39,643 nucleotides of DNA from an uncultured Collinsella sp. (GCA_902494035.1 CABURV010000014.1:1-39643), one strand, 5' to 3'; numbered from the stretch's first letter, positions 23,843 through 32,815 are shown. Translations and numbers: made by a program. Notes: generated by a model not told the origin, from the letters alone.

Positions 23843-26170
23843 CTAGGCGGAAACTGCGGCGGAAGCAGTGTTGGTCTCGTCCTCGTCGGTCCATGCGTGT
23901 TTGGGCATGGGACGGAAGATCTGGAAGAGCATCGCGACCAGCAGCACGATAGCCACAACCGTCCAGAAGCCAAACTGACCCAGAACAAGCAGGTTGTAGA
24001 ACTGGTTGATGAACAGGCCGATCACCCAAGCAAAGGCGCACTCGTAGCCGATGGCAATCGCGGTCCACTTGCCGGAGTCCATCTGGTTGCGGATAGTGCC
24101 CATGGCGGCAAAGCACGGGGCGCACAGCAGGTTGAACGCGCCAAAGGCAACGCAAGCGCCCATGGTGGGGAACATGCCGGCAAACGCGGTCCACAGGCTC
24201 GGGTCGGTCTCGCCCGCGTCGGCGACGGACAGCAGCGAGCCGGCGGTGGCGACGACGTTCTCCTTGGCCACAAGGCCCGAGACGGTCAGCGCGGTTGCCT
24301 GCCAGGTGCTAAAGCCGAGCGGGGCGAAGATCCAGGCGACCAGGTTGCCGAGCATGGCGAGCACGGAGTAGTCCATAAACTCCTCGGGGATGCCGTCCAT
24401 CACAGGCAGGAAGCCAAAGGAACCGTTGTAGCTACCAAAGTTGGACAGGAACCAAACCACGACAGTGGACGCGAAGATGACCGTGCCGGCCTTCTTGATA
24501 AAGGCCCAGCAGCGCTCCCAAACGTGCAGTGCCCAAGAGCGGATCGCCGGGAAGTGGTAGGCAGGAAGCTCCATAACGAACGGCGACGGGCGACCGGCGA
24601 AGAGCTTGGTCTTCTTGAGCATGAGGCCCGAAGCAATGACAGCAAAAACGCCCAGGAAGTAGAAGAGCGGGCTGATCCACGCGGCGGTGGTGGAAGAATC
24701 GCCGATGATGGAACCCATGAGCAGGGCAATGATCGGCAGCTTAGCGCCACAGGGAATGAACGTGGTGGTCATGACCGTCATGCGGCGGTCCTTCTCGTTC
24801 TCGATGGTCTTGGTAGCCATGACGCCGGGAACGCCGCAGCCCGAGGACACGAGCATGGGGATAAAGGACTTACCGGACAGGCCAAAGCGGCGGAACACGC
24901 GGTCCATGATGAAGGCGACGCGGGCCATATAGCCGCAGTCCTCCAGGAAGGACAGCATCACAAAGAGCAGGAACATCTGCGGCACAAAACCGAAGATGGC
25001 GCCAAGGCCGCCGACGATACCGTCGCAGACCAGCGAATCGACCAGGCCACCGTCCTCGGTACCGCCCGCCACAAGGGCGTCGTGCACCACGGTGGTGATA
25101 CCCGGGACATAGGGGCCGTACTGCGCCGGGTCGACCGAGTCGGCATTGTCGCCCGCAGCCTCGACGGCCGCGTCGTAGGCGTCGCGGCCCTGACCGAGCA
25201 CGTACCAGCCGTCGGTGCCGAAGAGCTGGTCGTTGGTGAAGTCGGTCACCGTGCCGCCCAAGGTAGAAACGGCGATGTAGTACACGCAGAACATGATGAC
25301 CACAAAGATCGGCAGGCCCAGGATACGGTTGGTAACCACGCGGTCGATCTTCTCGGAGGTGCTCATCTTTGCCGGAGCCTTGGTCATGCACTCGTCGATG
25401 ATGTGCGCGATGACGCCATAGCGCTCACCGGTGATGATGGACTCGGCATCGTCGTCGCAGTCCTGCTCGCACTGGGCGACCAGCTCCTCCACGCGAGCGG
25501 CCTTCTCCTTGGTGAGGTTGATGAGCTTGCAGGCGTCCGCGTCGCGCTCAAACAGTTTGACCGCGTAGTAGCGACGCTTGTTGGCGGGAACGCTCGCAGG
25601 CAGGTTATTCTCGATGTGGTCCAGAACGTCCTCGATGGAGGAATCGAACTTGTGCTCCGGCACCTGGCCCTTAGAAGCAGCGGACTTCTTGACCTGCTCG
25701 AAGAGCTCCTTGATGCCCTTGTTCTTAAGAGCCGAGATCATCATGACCGGGCAGCCGAGCTTCTTGGAGAGCTTGTCCGTGTCGATCTTATCGCCGTTCT
25801 TCTCGACCAGGTCGGCCATGTTGAGGGCAACGACCACGGGCAGGCCGGTCTCGATAACCTGAAGCGCCAGGTACAGGTTACGCTCGAGGTTGGTGGCATC
25901 GACGACTTGGACGACAACATCGGGCTCGCCGCTCATGAGGTAATCGCGCGAGCATTGCTCCTCGGGGCTGTAGGGGGAAAGCGAGTAGATGCCAGGGAGG
26001 TCCGTGATGGTAACGTTCTTGTCGCTTAGGAGCTTGGCCTCCTTTTTCTCAACCGTGACGCCGGGCCAGTTGCCAACGTAGCCGTTGGCGCCGGTGATCA
26101 AGTTGAAAAGCGTGGTCTTGCCGCAGTTGGGGTTACCCGCCAACGCGACATGGATCTGAGAATCCGCCAT
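23843..26170 (-). CDS. feoB: Ferrous iron transporter FeoB
   Basis: FeoB moves Fe2+ across the inner membrane. The 775-aa protein has the usual length. An N-terminal G domain carries G1 GNPNCGKTT (13-21), G3 DLPGIYSL and G4 NMAD, then a helical regulatory segment (about 165-270) and a membrane domain with two Gate regions, including VSSGCGVPGVMATKT and FIPCGAKLPI, which bear the conserved cysteines. A charged loop of about 60 residues (330-390, acidic, QLFGTDGWYVLG) projects between early helices. AAGGA precedes the ATG at 26170. It is third in a feoA-feoA-feoB series, with a DtxR-like box 74 bp upstream. Confidence 0.97.
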   Translation of the reverse strand: MADSQIHVALAGNPNCGKTTLFNLITGANGYVGNWPGVTVEKKEAKLLSDKNVTITDLPGIYSLSPYSPEEQCSRDYLMSGEPDVVVQVVDATNLERNLYLALQVIETGLPVVVALNMADLVEKNGDKIDTDKLSKKLGCPVMMISALKNKGIKELFEQVKKSAASKGQVPEHKFDSSIEDVLDHIENNLPASVPANKRRYYAVKLFERDADACKLINLTKEKAARVEELVAQCEQDCDDDAESIITGERYGVIAHIIDECMTKAPAKMSTSEKIDRVVTNRILGLPIFVVIMFCVYYIAVSTLGGTVTDFTNDQLFGTDGWYVLGQGRDAYDAAVEAAGDNADSVDPAQYGPYVPGITTVVHDALVAGGTEDGGLVDSLVCDGIVGGLGAIFGFVPQMFLLFVMLSFLEDCGYMARVAFIMDRVFRRFGLSGKSFIPMLVSSGCGVPGVMATKTIENEKDRRMTVMTTTFIPCGAKLPIIALLMGSIIGDSSTTAAWISPLFYFLGVFAVIASGLMLKKTKLFAGRPSPFVMELPAYHFPAIRSWALHVWERCWAFIKKAGTVIFASTVVVWFLSNFGSYNGSFGFLPVMDGIPEEFMDYSVLAMLGNLVAWIFAPLGFSTWQATALTVSGLVAKENVVATAGSLLSVADAGETDPSLWTAFAGMFPTMGACVAFGAFNLLCAPCFAAMGTIRNQMDSGKWTAIAIGYECAFAWVIGLFINQFYNLLVLGQFGFWTVVAIVLLVAMLFQIFRPMPKHAWTDEDETNTASAAVSA

Positions 26171-26243
26171 TCAATCCTTCTTCCTTGTGTGCCCGCGCTG
26201 CTTTCTCCGCGCAGGCTGGATAATGTGCTTCAAAGACGCTGCA

Positions 26244-26262
26244 TTAAGTTAGAAAAACCTAA
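26244..26262 (-). promoter_or_regulatory. DtxR/IdeR-like iron box between feoA and feoB
   Basis: On the minus strand TTAGGTTTTTCTAACTTAA matches the IdeR/DtxR consensus TTAGGTTAGCCTAACCTAA at 15 of 19 positions. Its position between feoA and feoB suggests an internal iron-repressed promoter. Confidence 0.65.
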
Positions 26263-26293
26263 CTTTATCTGCAGAAACATACGCCGCGAGCCC

Positions 26294-26515
26294 TTATTGG
26301 ACCTCGACGACGGCCGCCTCCTCCTTGCGGATGGAAAGCTCGTAGCCGCGCACGTTGATCTCGACCGGATCGCCGAGCGGTGCAACCTTCACGACCTTGA
26401 ACGAAGTGCCCTTGATGAGCCCCAGGTCCATAAGGTGGCGGCGAAGCGCACCCTCACCGTGAAGCTTGACGATGGTAGAGCTCTCGCCCACCTTAACGTC
26501 ACCCAACGTCTTCAT
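26294..26515 (-). CDS. feoA: FeoA-family protein (second copy)
   Basis: This 73-aa SH3-like protein assists FeoB in ferrous iron uptake. It has the family pattern MKTLGDVKVGES, then HLMDLGLIKGTSFKVVKVAPLGDPVEINVRGYELSIRKEEA. The ATG has GGGGGACAAGAGG in front. It lies 39 bp downstream of another feoA and 123 bp before feoB, so all three genes may be cotranscribed. Confidence 0.92.
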   Translation of the reverse strand: MKTLGDVKVGESSTIVKLHGEGALRRHLMDLGLIKGTSFKVVKVAPLGDPVEINVRGYELSIRKEEAAVVEVQ

Positions 26516-26554
26516 CCTCTTGTCCCCCTTTCGGTTTTTATGAAATGCTGCAGA

Positions 26555-26797
26555 CTAGCCGACGGTCATGATGTGCATGGCAACCTTGGAATCGATACCA
26601 AAGCGTGCGCCCAGCACAGTGACGATGATATTGGCGCCACTCGAGCTCACCACGTGGATTTCGCTGCCCTCGACAAAGCCGAGGTCCTTGAGGTGGTGTT
26701 TCATGTCCTCATTGCCCTTTACACGGGACACGCGTACGGTTTCGCCCGCTTTTACCATCGAAAGCGGCATGGCCGGCATCTGCGGTCCGCAAGACAT
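26555..26797 (-). CDS. feoA: FeoA-family protein (first copy)
   Basis: This 80-aa protein has an FeoA core (residues 16-80, VRVSRVKGNEDMKHHLKDLGFVEGSEIHVVSSSGANIIVTVLGARFGID) after a short Met/Pro-rich N-terminus beginning MSCGPQMPAMPL. AGGAG lies six bases before the ATG. Tandem FeoA proteins are common upstream of feoB in Firmicutes and Coriobacteriia. The two copies are only moderately alike, so they may have different partners. A 15-bp-arm inverted repeat lies upstream. Confidence 0.92.
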   Translation of the reverse strand: MSCGPQMPAMPLSMVKAGETVRVSRVKGNEDMKHHLKDLGFVEGSEIHVVSSSGANIIVTVLGARFGIDSKVAMHIMTVG

Positions 26798-26839
26798 GAG
26801 TTGCTCCTAACGTCAGTTCGTCCTCAACATCGACGCGAT

Positions 26840-26893
26840 AAAAGTTAACCACGTCTATGTTCGCTTTAGTAAACTAGCACGTGGTTAACTTTT
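26840..26893. promoter_or_regulatory. Inverted repeat upstream of the feo operon
   Basis: AAAAGTTAACCACGT and its exact complement lie 24 bp apart (centres 39 bp apart). The interval includes TTTAGTAAACTA and probably the feo promoter. It may be a pair of operator half-sites; the sequence does not fit a classic IdeR box. Confidence 0.6.
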
Positions 26894-26940
26894 TGGAAAG
26901 GGTCCCTATTCAGATTTCGAAAAAGTTTCCTATATGAAAC

Positions 26941-26976
26941 AAAAAGGCGCGGCAAAGAGCTGTCCTTTGCCGCGCC
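26941..26976 (-). terminator. Rho-independent terminator after the HPr gene
   Basis: On the minus strand GGCGCGGCAAAG pairs perfectly with CTTTGCCGCGCC around GACAGCT, and TTTTTG follows. Confidence 0.92.
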
Positions 26977-26985
26977 CTGTCATGC

Positions 26986-27234
26986 TTAGAGCGAGAGGTT
27001 TCTGATCGACGTAACGCAGGAAGCCTCGTCTACGCCCGAAACGCGAAAGATGATGTCCTCGCCGCACTCGCCGTAGAGAGCCATGAGGCCCATGACATCG
27101 CGACCGTCGGTATGGCGGTCGCCGATGCTGACCGACACGTCGCTACGGTGCTTGGCAATGATGTCATAGAGCAGCGCAACCGGGCGGGCGTGTAGTCCCA
27201 ACGGATCTTTAATCGTCTTTGTAAACTCGACCAT
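26986..27234 (-). CDS. HPr-family phosphocarrier with Asp46
   Basis: HPr passes phosphate from Enzyme I to PTS permeases. The 82-aa protein has the active site His15 in LGLHARPV. At the position of regulatory Ser46 (KSIMG in Bacillus) it has Asp46 in GRDVMGLMAL, so HPr kinase could not phosphorylate it in the usual way; an Asp there resembles the phosphorylated form. The ATG at 27234 has GGGAGGGG upstream. It is encoded alone without ptsI, which suggests a second HPr exists elsewhere, or that this one has a regulatory role. The long gap upstream (27235-27655) holds a 228-bp repeat and a terminator. Confidence 0.88.
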   Translation of the reverse strand: MVEFTKTIKDPLGLHARPVALLYDIIAKHRSDVSVSIGDRHTDGRDVMGLMALYGECGEDIIFRVSGVDEASCVTSIRNLSL

Positions 27235-27327
27235 GTCCCCTCCCGCGACATCACACATTCGGCCGGCAAACCCAGCCACGTGGTAGTTATTGTAGCGTTA
27301 GATGCTTATCGAGGGCCCCTCCGGATA

Positions 27328-27555
27328 CCCCGTGGTCAAAAAGTGGCAAATATGAGTACTGTCACAAATTTAGTAGCAGCAAAATCGAGAGCAAATTGCC
27401 TAGCTTGAGCGATTCGAAGAGGTTGAAAGCCGTCAAACGCCCTTTAAAGGGAGTTAGATAAATCGATTTTGAGCCCATTTTCGCTCAGAGCAGGCCGAAA
27501 AATATGGCACTTCTTTTGCAACAGTACTCATATTTGGCATTTTTTGACCACGGGG
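27328..27555. repeat. 228-bp element with 35-bp terminal inverted repeats
   Basis: The ends read CCCCGTGGTCAAAAA...TGAGTACTGT and match their reverse complement at 33 of 35 positions. The interior is AT-richer than the chromosome, has no ORF of note, and includes CAAATTTAGTAGCAGC. It resembles a MITE or a long foldback RNA. Confidence 0.8.
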
Positions 27556-27580
27556 GCCAAAACCATGCCCCAAAACACAA

Positions 27581-27608
27581 AAGGAGGGGCCTCGTAAGGC
27601 CCCTCCTT
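27581..27608 (-). terminator. Bidirectional terminator after the permease gene
   Basis: AAGGAGGGGCCT pairs perfectly with AGGCCCCTCCTT around CGTA. On the minus strand TTTTGTG follows. It lies 48 bp past the permease stop. Confidence 0.92.
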
Positions 27609-27655
27609 AGGAAAGGGAATCGATTTATTCCACAGCCGTAGATTAATCCTAGCCG

Positions 27656-29119
27656 CTACTCCATCATATCGAGGACGGAAGGGCGAAGCTCGTTCTCGGC
27701 GGCCTCGGGATCGGTCTCGCGCAGGCGGTTGATGTAGCGGTTGTACCACATCACGGCAAGGCCCAAGAAGACAACCACGCCGCCAACGTTGTAGACCAGC
27801 GTCAGCCACAGCGGCTGATCGAGCGGAATGGTGCCGCAGATAAGCACGAAGCAGAAGACCACAAGCAGGAATGCGGCAACGACCAGGCCAAAGCGGCGCG
27901 AACCCATGCGGAAGCCACGGGGAGCGGCGTCAAAGTTCTTGCGCAGCATAAAGTAGGCAAGCAAAATCAGCAGCGGTGGGAGCAGAGCGGTGGCAGCAGT
28001 CATGTTGGTAACGATCATGAGCAGGTCGTCGAGGTTACCGGAGCCCAGGGCCGGAATGATCAGGATGGGGACGACGATGGCGAACTGCAGCCAAGCAGCG
28101 CGGGCAGGAATGCCATGCTCGTTGAGCTCGACGATCTTGCTACCAAAGACGCCCTTGGGGATCTCGGTGAAGAAGACCTTGATGGGAGCGGAGGTCCACA
28201 TCATGAGGGAGCCCAGCGTGGCGGCGAGAAGGATCAAGCCGATGGCGCGCGTAGACACTTCCATGGGAATGCCAAAGTGGGCAAAGACAGCACCGAATAC
28301 GTCGAAGATACCGGTGGAGATGGCAACGCCGCCCTCGGGGATGAACAGGTTAACCAGCAGCGAAGCGCCTGCATACAGAAGGCCGATGGTCAGGCCGGCG
28401 ATAACGACGGTGCGCACGAAGGCCTTGACGCCACCCTTAAGGTCGTTAAGGAACACGCCGACAGACTCAGCGCCGCCAACGCCCTGGATGATCCAGGCAA
28501 GCGTACCGAAGAAGCCCCACGCAGTTGCGAAGTTGCTCATGTCGGGAGCCATGTTAGCGGGAGTAGGAGCCGTAGCGAACTCAACGCCGCCAAAGGCAGC
28601 AGCCAGGGACAGCAGGATGAACACAGCGGTCAGGCCGAGAGCCGCGGTCGAACCGAAGGAGGAAATGGAGCCGATCCACTTAGCGCCCTTGGTCGAAACC
28701 CACGTGGCGATAGCAAAGACGACGATCTCGATAATGGTGATCCACAGCTGCGAAAGCTCGGCGTTGGCACCAAAGAACACGTAGCTCGCGTAGATGATGA
28801 CGTTGGGCAGGACGGACGCAAAGAAGAACAGGTTAACGAACCAGTAGCTAAATGCCGTCAGGAACACCCAGCGACCACCCATCGAGGTCTTAACCCATGC
28901 GTACACGCCAGACTCGGAGTCCTTGTTGAGGCCGACGAACTCGGCGGTAACCAGGGTATAGGGGACAAAGTACAAAAGCGTGGCGAAGAAGAACGACGGC
29001 GCAGCTGCCAAGCCGATGGCCGCGTTGTTGTTGATGATGTTCTTGATACCGAACACGGCGGCGACCGTCATGCCCAGCAGAGCGAACGAACCAATCGTTC
29101 CTCGTTTTTCAGAGCTCAT
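27656..29119 (-). CDS. APC-superfamily amino-acid permease (YjeM-like)
   Basis: The 487-aa integral membrane protein has about twelve to thirteen hydrophobic helices and belongs to the amino acid-polyamine-organocation superfamily. It is closest in style to the YjeM/glutamate-GABA group. The first helix carries SFALLGMTVAAVFGIKNII, the unwound substrate region characteristic of APC transporters. Helix 6 carries WGFFGTLAWIIQGVGGAESVGVFLNDLKG. The charged C-terminus is short. The ATG at 29119 follows GGGAGGG. It is downstream of ebgC on the same strand, past a hairpin with TTTT, so it is probably separate from the galactosidase operon. Substrate unknown. Confidence 0.88.
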   Translation of the reverse strand: MSSEKRGTIGSFALLGMTVAAVFGIKNIINNNAAIGLAAAPSFFFATLLYFVPYTLVTAEFVGLNKDSESGVYAWVKTSMGGRWVFLTAFSYWFVNLFFFASVLPNVIIYASYVFFGANAELSQLWITIIEIVVFAIATWVSTKGAKWIGSISSFGSTAALGLTAVFILLSLAAAFGGVEFATAPTPANMAPDMSNFATAWGFFGTLAWIIQGVGGAESVGVFLNDLKGGVKAFVRTVVIAGLTIGLLYAGASLLVNLFIPEGGVAISTGIFDVFGAVFAHFGIPMEVSTRAIGLILLAATLGSLMMWTSAPIKVFFTEIPKGVFGSKIVELNEHGIPARAAWLQFAIVVPILIIPALGSGNLDDLLMIVTNMTAATALLPPLLILLAYFMLRKNFDAAPRGFRMGSRRFGLVVAAFLLVVFCFVLICGTIPLDQPLWLTLVYNVGGVVVFLGLAVMWYNRYINRLRETDPEAAENELRPSVLDMME

Positions 29120-29151
29120 AAGCCCTCCCAATCATCTGTTAAATGTCATCT

Positions 29152-29186
29152 AAAACCGTCCGAGCTGCAAGTGCAAACACGGACGG
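29152..29186 (-). terminator. Hairpin with T run between ebgC and the permease gene
   Basis: On the minus strand CCGTCCG pairs with CGGACGG around a 17-base loop and is followed by TTTTAG. The rest of the 153-bp gap shows nothing further. Confidence 0.6.
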
Positions 29187-29272
29187 CGCACCTGCTAAGG
29201 GGAATGGGGAAAAGGGAGTCAACAAAGCCATCCCCCTTAACGGCGCGAAGCAAACGTCCAGGCGGACGAATA

Positions 29273-29728
29273 CTACTTGTTGGGGAAGGAATAACCTTCG
29301 ACTGTCACGTGCAGTACCACGACGCGGGGATCCGCGGCATCGGCCACGACACGGTAGGCCTCGTCAATTTCGACGACGGCAACGCCGCCGGTGGGAATCG
29401 TCACGGTCTCCCCCGTACCCTCAAAGCGCTCGCGATCATCGATATCGCTGTAGGCGCGCGTACAGGTAAGATCGGCCTTGGAAGCCACCTCAACGGTCAG
29501 ATTGCCGTCGAGCGGGGCGAGCACGGCATGGTAGCGACGGTGACCGACCAGATCGGCAGTAGCCGCCTCGTGGGCGTTCACCCACCAATACACCAGCGAG
29601 TCGCCGATAGAGTACGCCACATCGTGCTGCAGTTCAGAAACGCCGTCGAGTGCCTGACCGGTACGCATCCACTTCTTGACGGACTTCATCTGGGCGTCGA
29701 AATCGGCACGCGAGTTAAAGATATGCAT
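29273..29728 (-). CDS. ebgC: EbgC/YhcH-family beta-subunit of evolved-type beta-galactosidase
   Basis: This 151-aa cupin-like protein (YhcH/YjgK/YiaL family, DUF386) is required with EbgA for full beta-galactosidase activity in E. coli. It shows the family's MHIFNSRADF start, LQHDVAYSIGDSLVYWWVNAHEA and the metal-site region ERFEGTGETVTIPTGGVAVVEIDEAYRV. It starts three bases after the ebgA stop codon, a sign of coupled translation. The binding partner is inferred from this arrangement. Confidence 0.92.
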   Translation of the reverse strand: MHIFNSRADFDAQMKSVKKWMRTGQALDGVSELQHDVAYSIGDSLVYWWVNAHEAATADLVGHRRYHAVLAPLDGNLTVEVASKADLTCTRAYSDIDDRERFEGTGETVTIPTGGVAVVEIDEAYRVVADAADPRVVVLHVTVEGYSFPNK

Positions 29729-29731
29729 GAC

Positions 29732-32700
29732 TTATGCCTCCTTAATGGGTGCCAGCGCCTGAGCCAGATCGGCAGACGTCAGCGGTCGCAGGGACACCTC
29801 AAAGCTGAAGCTCTCAAAACGGGTGCGATAGGAATCGAGCACCTCGGAACCCCAAGAGTTCGAGCCAAGGCCGAGCAGCTGGTCGTTGATGTTGACCGTA
29901 ACCGTGTCGCCCGGGACAAGATCGTAGACATGCTTGGCATTATCGATAGCCTCGCAGCTATAGGGCCATGCGGAGAACGAGAACGGATTGGAAGCGGCGT
30001 CGCTCGGACGCGTCACGACCAGACCGTCACCGTGGCTGGAGCGCAGGGCGACCCAGCGGGTACCCTCGCGGTTGGCGCAGTCCTGGGGCATAACGTAGGG
30101 CGTGAACATGTCGTCGACCGTAGTGCGGTAATGACCGACCGGGTTGGCGCGCAGCGAGTCCGGATAGTTCTCGCCCGGGCCGTGGCCATACCACTCGACG
30201 GCACGATCACAACCGGGGACCTCGAAGGAGATGCCGATGCGCGGGATAATGTCCGAATAGTCGCCGTAGGGCTCGCCGGAAACCTTGAGGTCGACGCGGC
30301 CACTCGGAAGCACGGTATAGACGAGCTCGACGCGCATGCCGAACGCGCGGACGGGAGGAGCGATACGCTGGCTCACGGTAACGACAACCGCATTGTCGTC
30401 CTGCTTCCAAGAAACATTGCGGGTAGACGTCTGCATCACATCGATGAAGTTATCCTTCCACAGGGAGTCGTACTCCTGGGCGTGGTTATCGACGAGCGGA
30501 TGCCAAAAACCAACCTGGGGACCGGAGGTCATGACGTCGCGACCGGATGCCTTCCACTCGCTCACGGTACCGTTGACCTTGCTGAAGGTCAGCTCGCCGT
30601 TGAGGGAGCGAATACGAATCTCCTGCTCGGTCTCCTCGACCGTAAGCTCAGGACGAGTGGGGGCGGCAATTGCCGGCGCCGGATGGTTTGCGATGGCAAA
30701 CTGGCTTGCACCCAGTTGGAACATCGGCTCGCACCAGGCGTGAGCCGCCATGGTGTAGGCGTGCACGGTCAGCAGGGTCTCGCCCACTGCGGCCTCGCGA
30801 ATCACCAGCGGAAGCTGGACGGACTCGCCGGGGGCAACCGCACCGGGCATGAGCGTCTTGCGGCAGACCACGTCGCCGTCCACCAGGGTCTCCGCCGACA
30901 GGCAGACATCCTCGAGGGTGGTAAACCAACGCTTGTTGGTGACGGTCAGCTCGCCCGCCTCGGCATCGTAGGCCATGCGAACCGGGCAGATGACCTGGCC
31001 GTACTCGGTAAGGCCCGGGCTCGGCTGCTGCCAGGGGAACACCATGCCGTCGATGCAGAAGTTGCTGTTGTTGGGGTAATCGCCGTTGTCGCCGCCATAC
31101 ATGTCGTAGGCAACGCCGTCCTCGGTCACAGCAGCCAAACCGTGGTCGCACCATTCCCAAATAAACTGGCCTTGGATGCAATCCCAGCGATCGAAGACCT
31201 CCTGGTACTCGGACAGGCCTCCGGGACCATTACCCATGGAGTGGCCGTACTCGCAGTTGATGCGCGGCTTGGGGAACGGATGCTCGCCAAAGTCGTTCAT
31301 CTGCGACACGCGGGAGTACATGGTGGAAATGACGTCGACGGTATCGGCGTTGCGATCCTCCTCGTAGTGGACCGGACGACCGTCGAGCTCGTGAGCTTTG
31401 GCGTACATCGCGCGGATGTTGCAGCCATAGCCGCTCTCGTTGCCCATCGACCACATGATGATGCACGCGTGGTTGCGTTCCTGCATCACCAGGCGCTCAA
31501 CACGGTCAACGTAAGCCGGCTCCCAGGCAGGGTCGTCGGTGACCAGGGCGATATTGCCGATATTCTCGAAGCCGTGGCTCTCCATATCGGTCTCGGCGAC
31601 CAGCATGATGCCGTACTCGTCGCACAGCTCGTAGAAGCGCGGATCGTTGGCGTAGTGGGACGTGCGCACCGCGTTGATGTTGTGCTGCTTCATGAGCTCC
31701 AGGTCGCGGCGCATGCGCTCGAGACCCACGGCGCGACCCTTGTGATCGTCGTGGTCGTGGCGGTTGACGCCATGCATCTTAAAGTAGGTGCCGTTAAGGT
31801 AGATATGATTGCCCTCGACCGTCACCTCGGCAAGGCCTTGGCGATGCGGAACGTACTCGCTGATCTCGCCGCCGTCGTAGACCTCAAGCGTAAGGTCATA
31901 GAGGAAGGGGTCCTCGGGGTTCCAGAAGTGGGCATCGGCAACGCTGCACTCGGCATGGCCGTCGACGCACTCGCCCGTAGCGACCACATTCTGGCCATCG
32001 CTGAGCGTATACACGACGCGACTTGCGCCCTCGGCAACCGTATCGAGCGTGATCAGAGCGGCATCGCCCTCGCGGTGCGTGCGGAACCTAAAGTCGACCA
32101 GATGCGCGGCGGGACGCTGCATGAGGTACACATCGCGGAAGATGCCCGATGCCCACCACATGTCCTGGTCCTCGATGTAGCTACCATCGCTGTACTGCAG
32201 AACCTTGACCGCAAACAGGTTGTCGCCCTCGACGAGCGCGTCGGTCACGTCAAACTCGGCGGACAGGCGCGAACCCTTGGTCATGCCGATAAACTTGCCG
32301 TTGACATACAGCTCGCCGTAGCTCTCGATACCGTCGAAGCGAATAATCTCGCGAGCGCCGGCAGGCACGGCGGGAAGTTTGACGATGCGCTGGTAGACGC
32401 CCGTAGGGTCGTCGGAGGGAACGAACGGCTGATCCACCGGGAACGGAAAACCCTCGTCGGTGTAGGCAAGGTTGCCATAGCCGTCTACCTGCCACAGGTG
32501 CGGAACCTCCACGTGATCCCACTCGGGCTTGTACGTGCAAAGTGCTTCGTTGGAGACGGCCGCGGGGCCCTCAAAAAGGCGGAACTGCCACGAGCCGGAC
32601 AGCTGGACAAATCCGCGCGACAGCTCGCGGCTGTACGTAGCGGCGAGATCGGCGGTCTCATAACCCATAAAGTACGCATGGGGTGCCAGGCGGTTCCTGT

Positions 32701-32740
32701 GGGTGAGCGCTTGGTTTTCCCAATCGTTAATGGCGTCCAT
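29732..32740 (-). CDS. ebgA: Beta-galactosidase, GH2 (EbgA-type alpha subunit)
   Basis: This cytosolic enzyme cleaves lactose and related beta-galactosides. The 1002 aa show the five-domain GH2 architecture: jelly-roll sugar-binding domain (about 40-215), immunoglobulin-like domain, TIM barrel (about 310-600) and a C-terminal beta-sandwich (about 720-990). The acid/base Glu lies in WSMGNESGYG and the nucleophile Glu in NCEYGHSMGN, equivalent to Glu461 and Glu537 of LacZ. GGAGC precedes the ATG. Three LacI-type operators occupy the 376-bp divergent interval to its regulator. Pairing with ebgC marks it as the Ebg rather than LacZ type. Confidence 0.97.
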   Translation of the reverse strand: MDAINDWENQALTHRNRLAPHAYFMGYETADLAATYSRELSRGFVQLSGSWQFRLFEGPAAVSNEALCTYKPEWDHVEVPHLWQVDGYGNLAYTDEGFPFPVDQPFVPSDDPTGVYQRIVKLPAVPAGAREIIRFDGIESYGELYVNGKFIGMTKGSRLSAEFDVTDALVEGDNLFAVKVLQYSDGSYIEDQDMWWASGIFRDVYLMQRPAAHLVDFRFRTHREGDAALITLDTVAEGASRVVYTLSDGQNVVATGECVDGHAECSVADAHFWNPEDPFLYDLTLEVYDGGEISEYVPHRQGLAEVTVEGNHIYLNGTYFKMHGVNRHDHDDHKGRAVGLERMRRDLELMKQHNINAVRTSHYANDPRFYELCDEYGIMLVAETDMESHGFENIGNIALVTDDPAWEPAYVDRVERLVMQERNHACIIMWSMGNESGYGCNIRAMYAKAHELDGRPVHYEEDRNADTVDVISTMYSRVSQMNDFGEHPFPKPRINCEYGHSMGNGPGGLSEYQEVFDRWDCIQGQFIWEWCDHGLAAVTEDGVAYDMYGGDNGDYPNNSNFCIDGMVFPWQQPSPGLTEYGQVICPVRMAYDAEAGELTVTNKRWFTTLEDVCLSAETLVDGDVVCRKTLMPGAVAPGESVQLPLVIREAAVGETLLTVHAYTMAAHAWCEPMFQLGASQFAIANHPAPAIAAPTRPELTVEETEQEIRIRSLNGELTFSKVNGTVSEWKASGRDVMTSGPQVGFWHPLVDNHAQEYDSLWKDNFIDVMQTSTRNVSWKQDDNAVVVTVSQRIAPPVRAFGMRVELVYTVLPSGRVDLKVSGEPYGDYSDIIPRIGISFEVPGCDRAVEWYGHGPGENYPDSLRANPVGHYRTTVDDMFTPYVMPQDCANREGTRWVALRSSHGDGLVVTRPSDAASNPFSFSAWPYSCEAIDNAKHVYDLVPGDTVTVNINDQLLGLGSNSWGSEVLDSYRTRFESFSFEVSLRPLTSADLAQALAPIKEA

Positions 32741-32773
32741 GGTGATGCTCCTTCGTCATCGTAGTGCTTCTTT

Positions 32774-32789
32774 GTGCAACCGGTTGTCC
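32774..32789. promoter_or_regulatory. LacI-family operator 1 (ebgA proximal)
   Basis: GTGCAACCGGTTGTCC contains the 10-bp palindrome CAACCGGTTG. It lies 33 bp before the ebgA start. Confidence 0.85.
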
Positions 32790-32815
32790 TTATCTTACGG
32801 GCGGTACAAAAATCT

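Noticed and set aside
23897..26029. Open frame of 710 codons on the plus strand
   Set aside because: It is the antisense of feoB, shows no recognisable domains and has a biased composition.
28115..32764. Open frame of about 1,550 codons on the plus strand
   Set aside because: It is antisense to the permease, ebgC and ebgA genes, which have clear families, ribosome sites and motifs. Its translation is low-complexity His/Asp/Gly/Val-rich, as expected from high-GC antisense frames.
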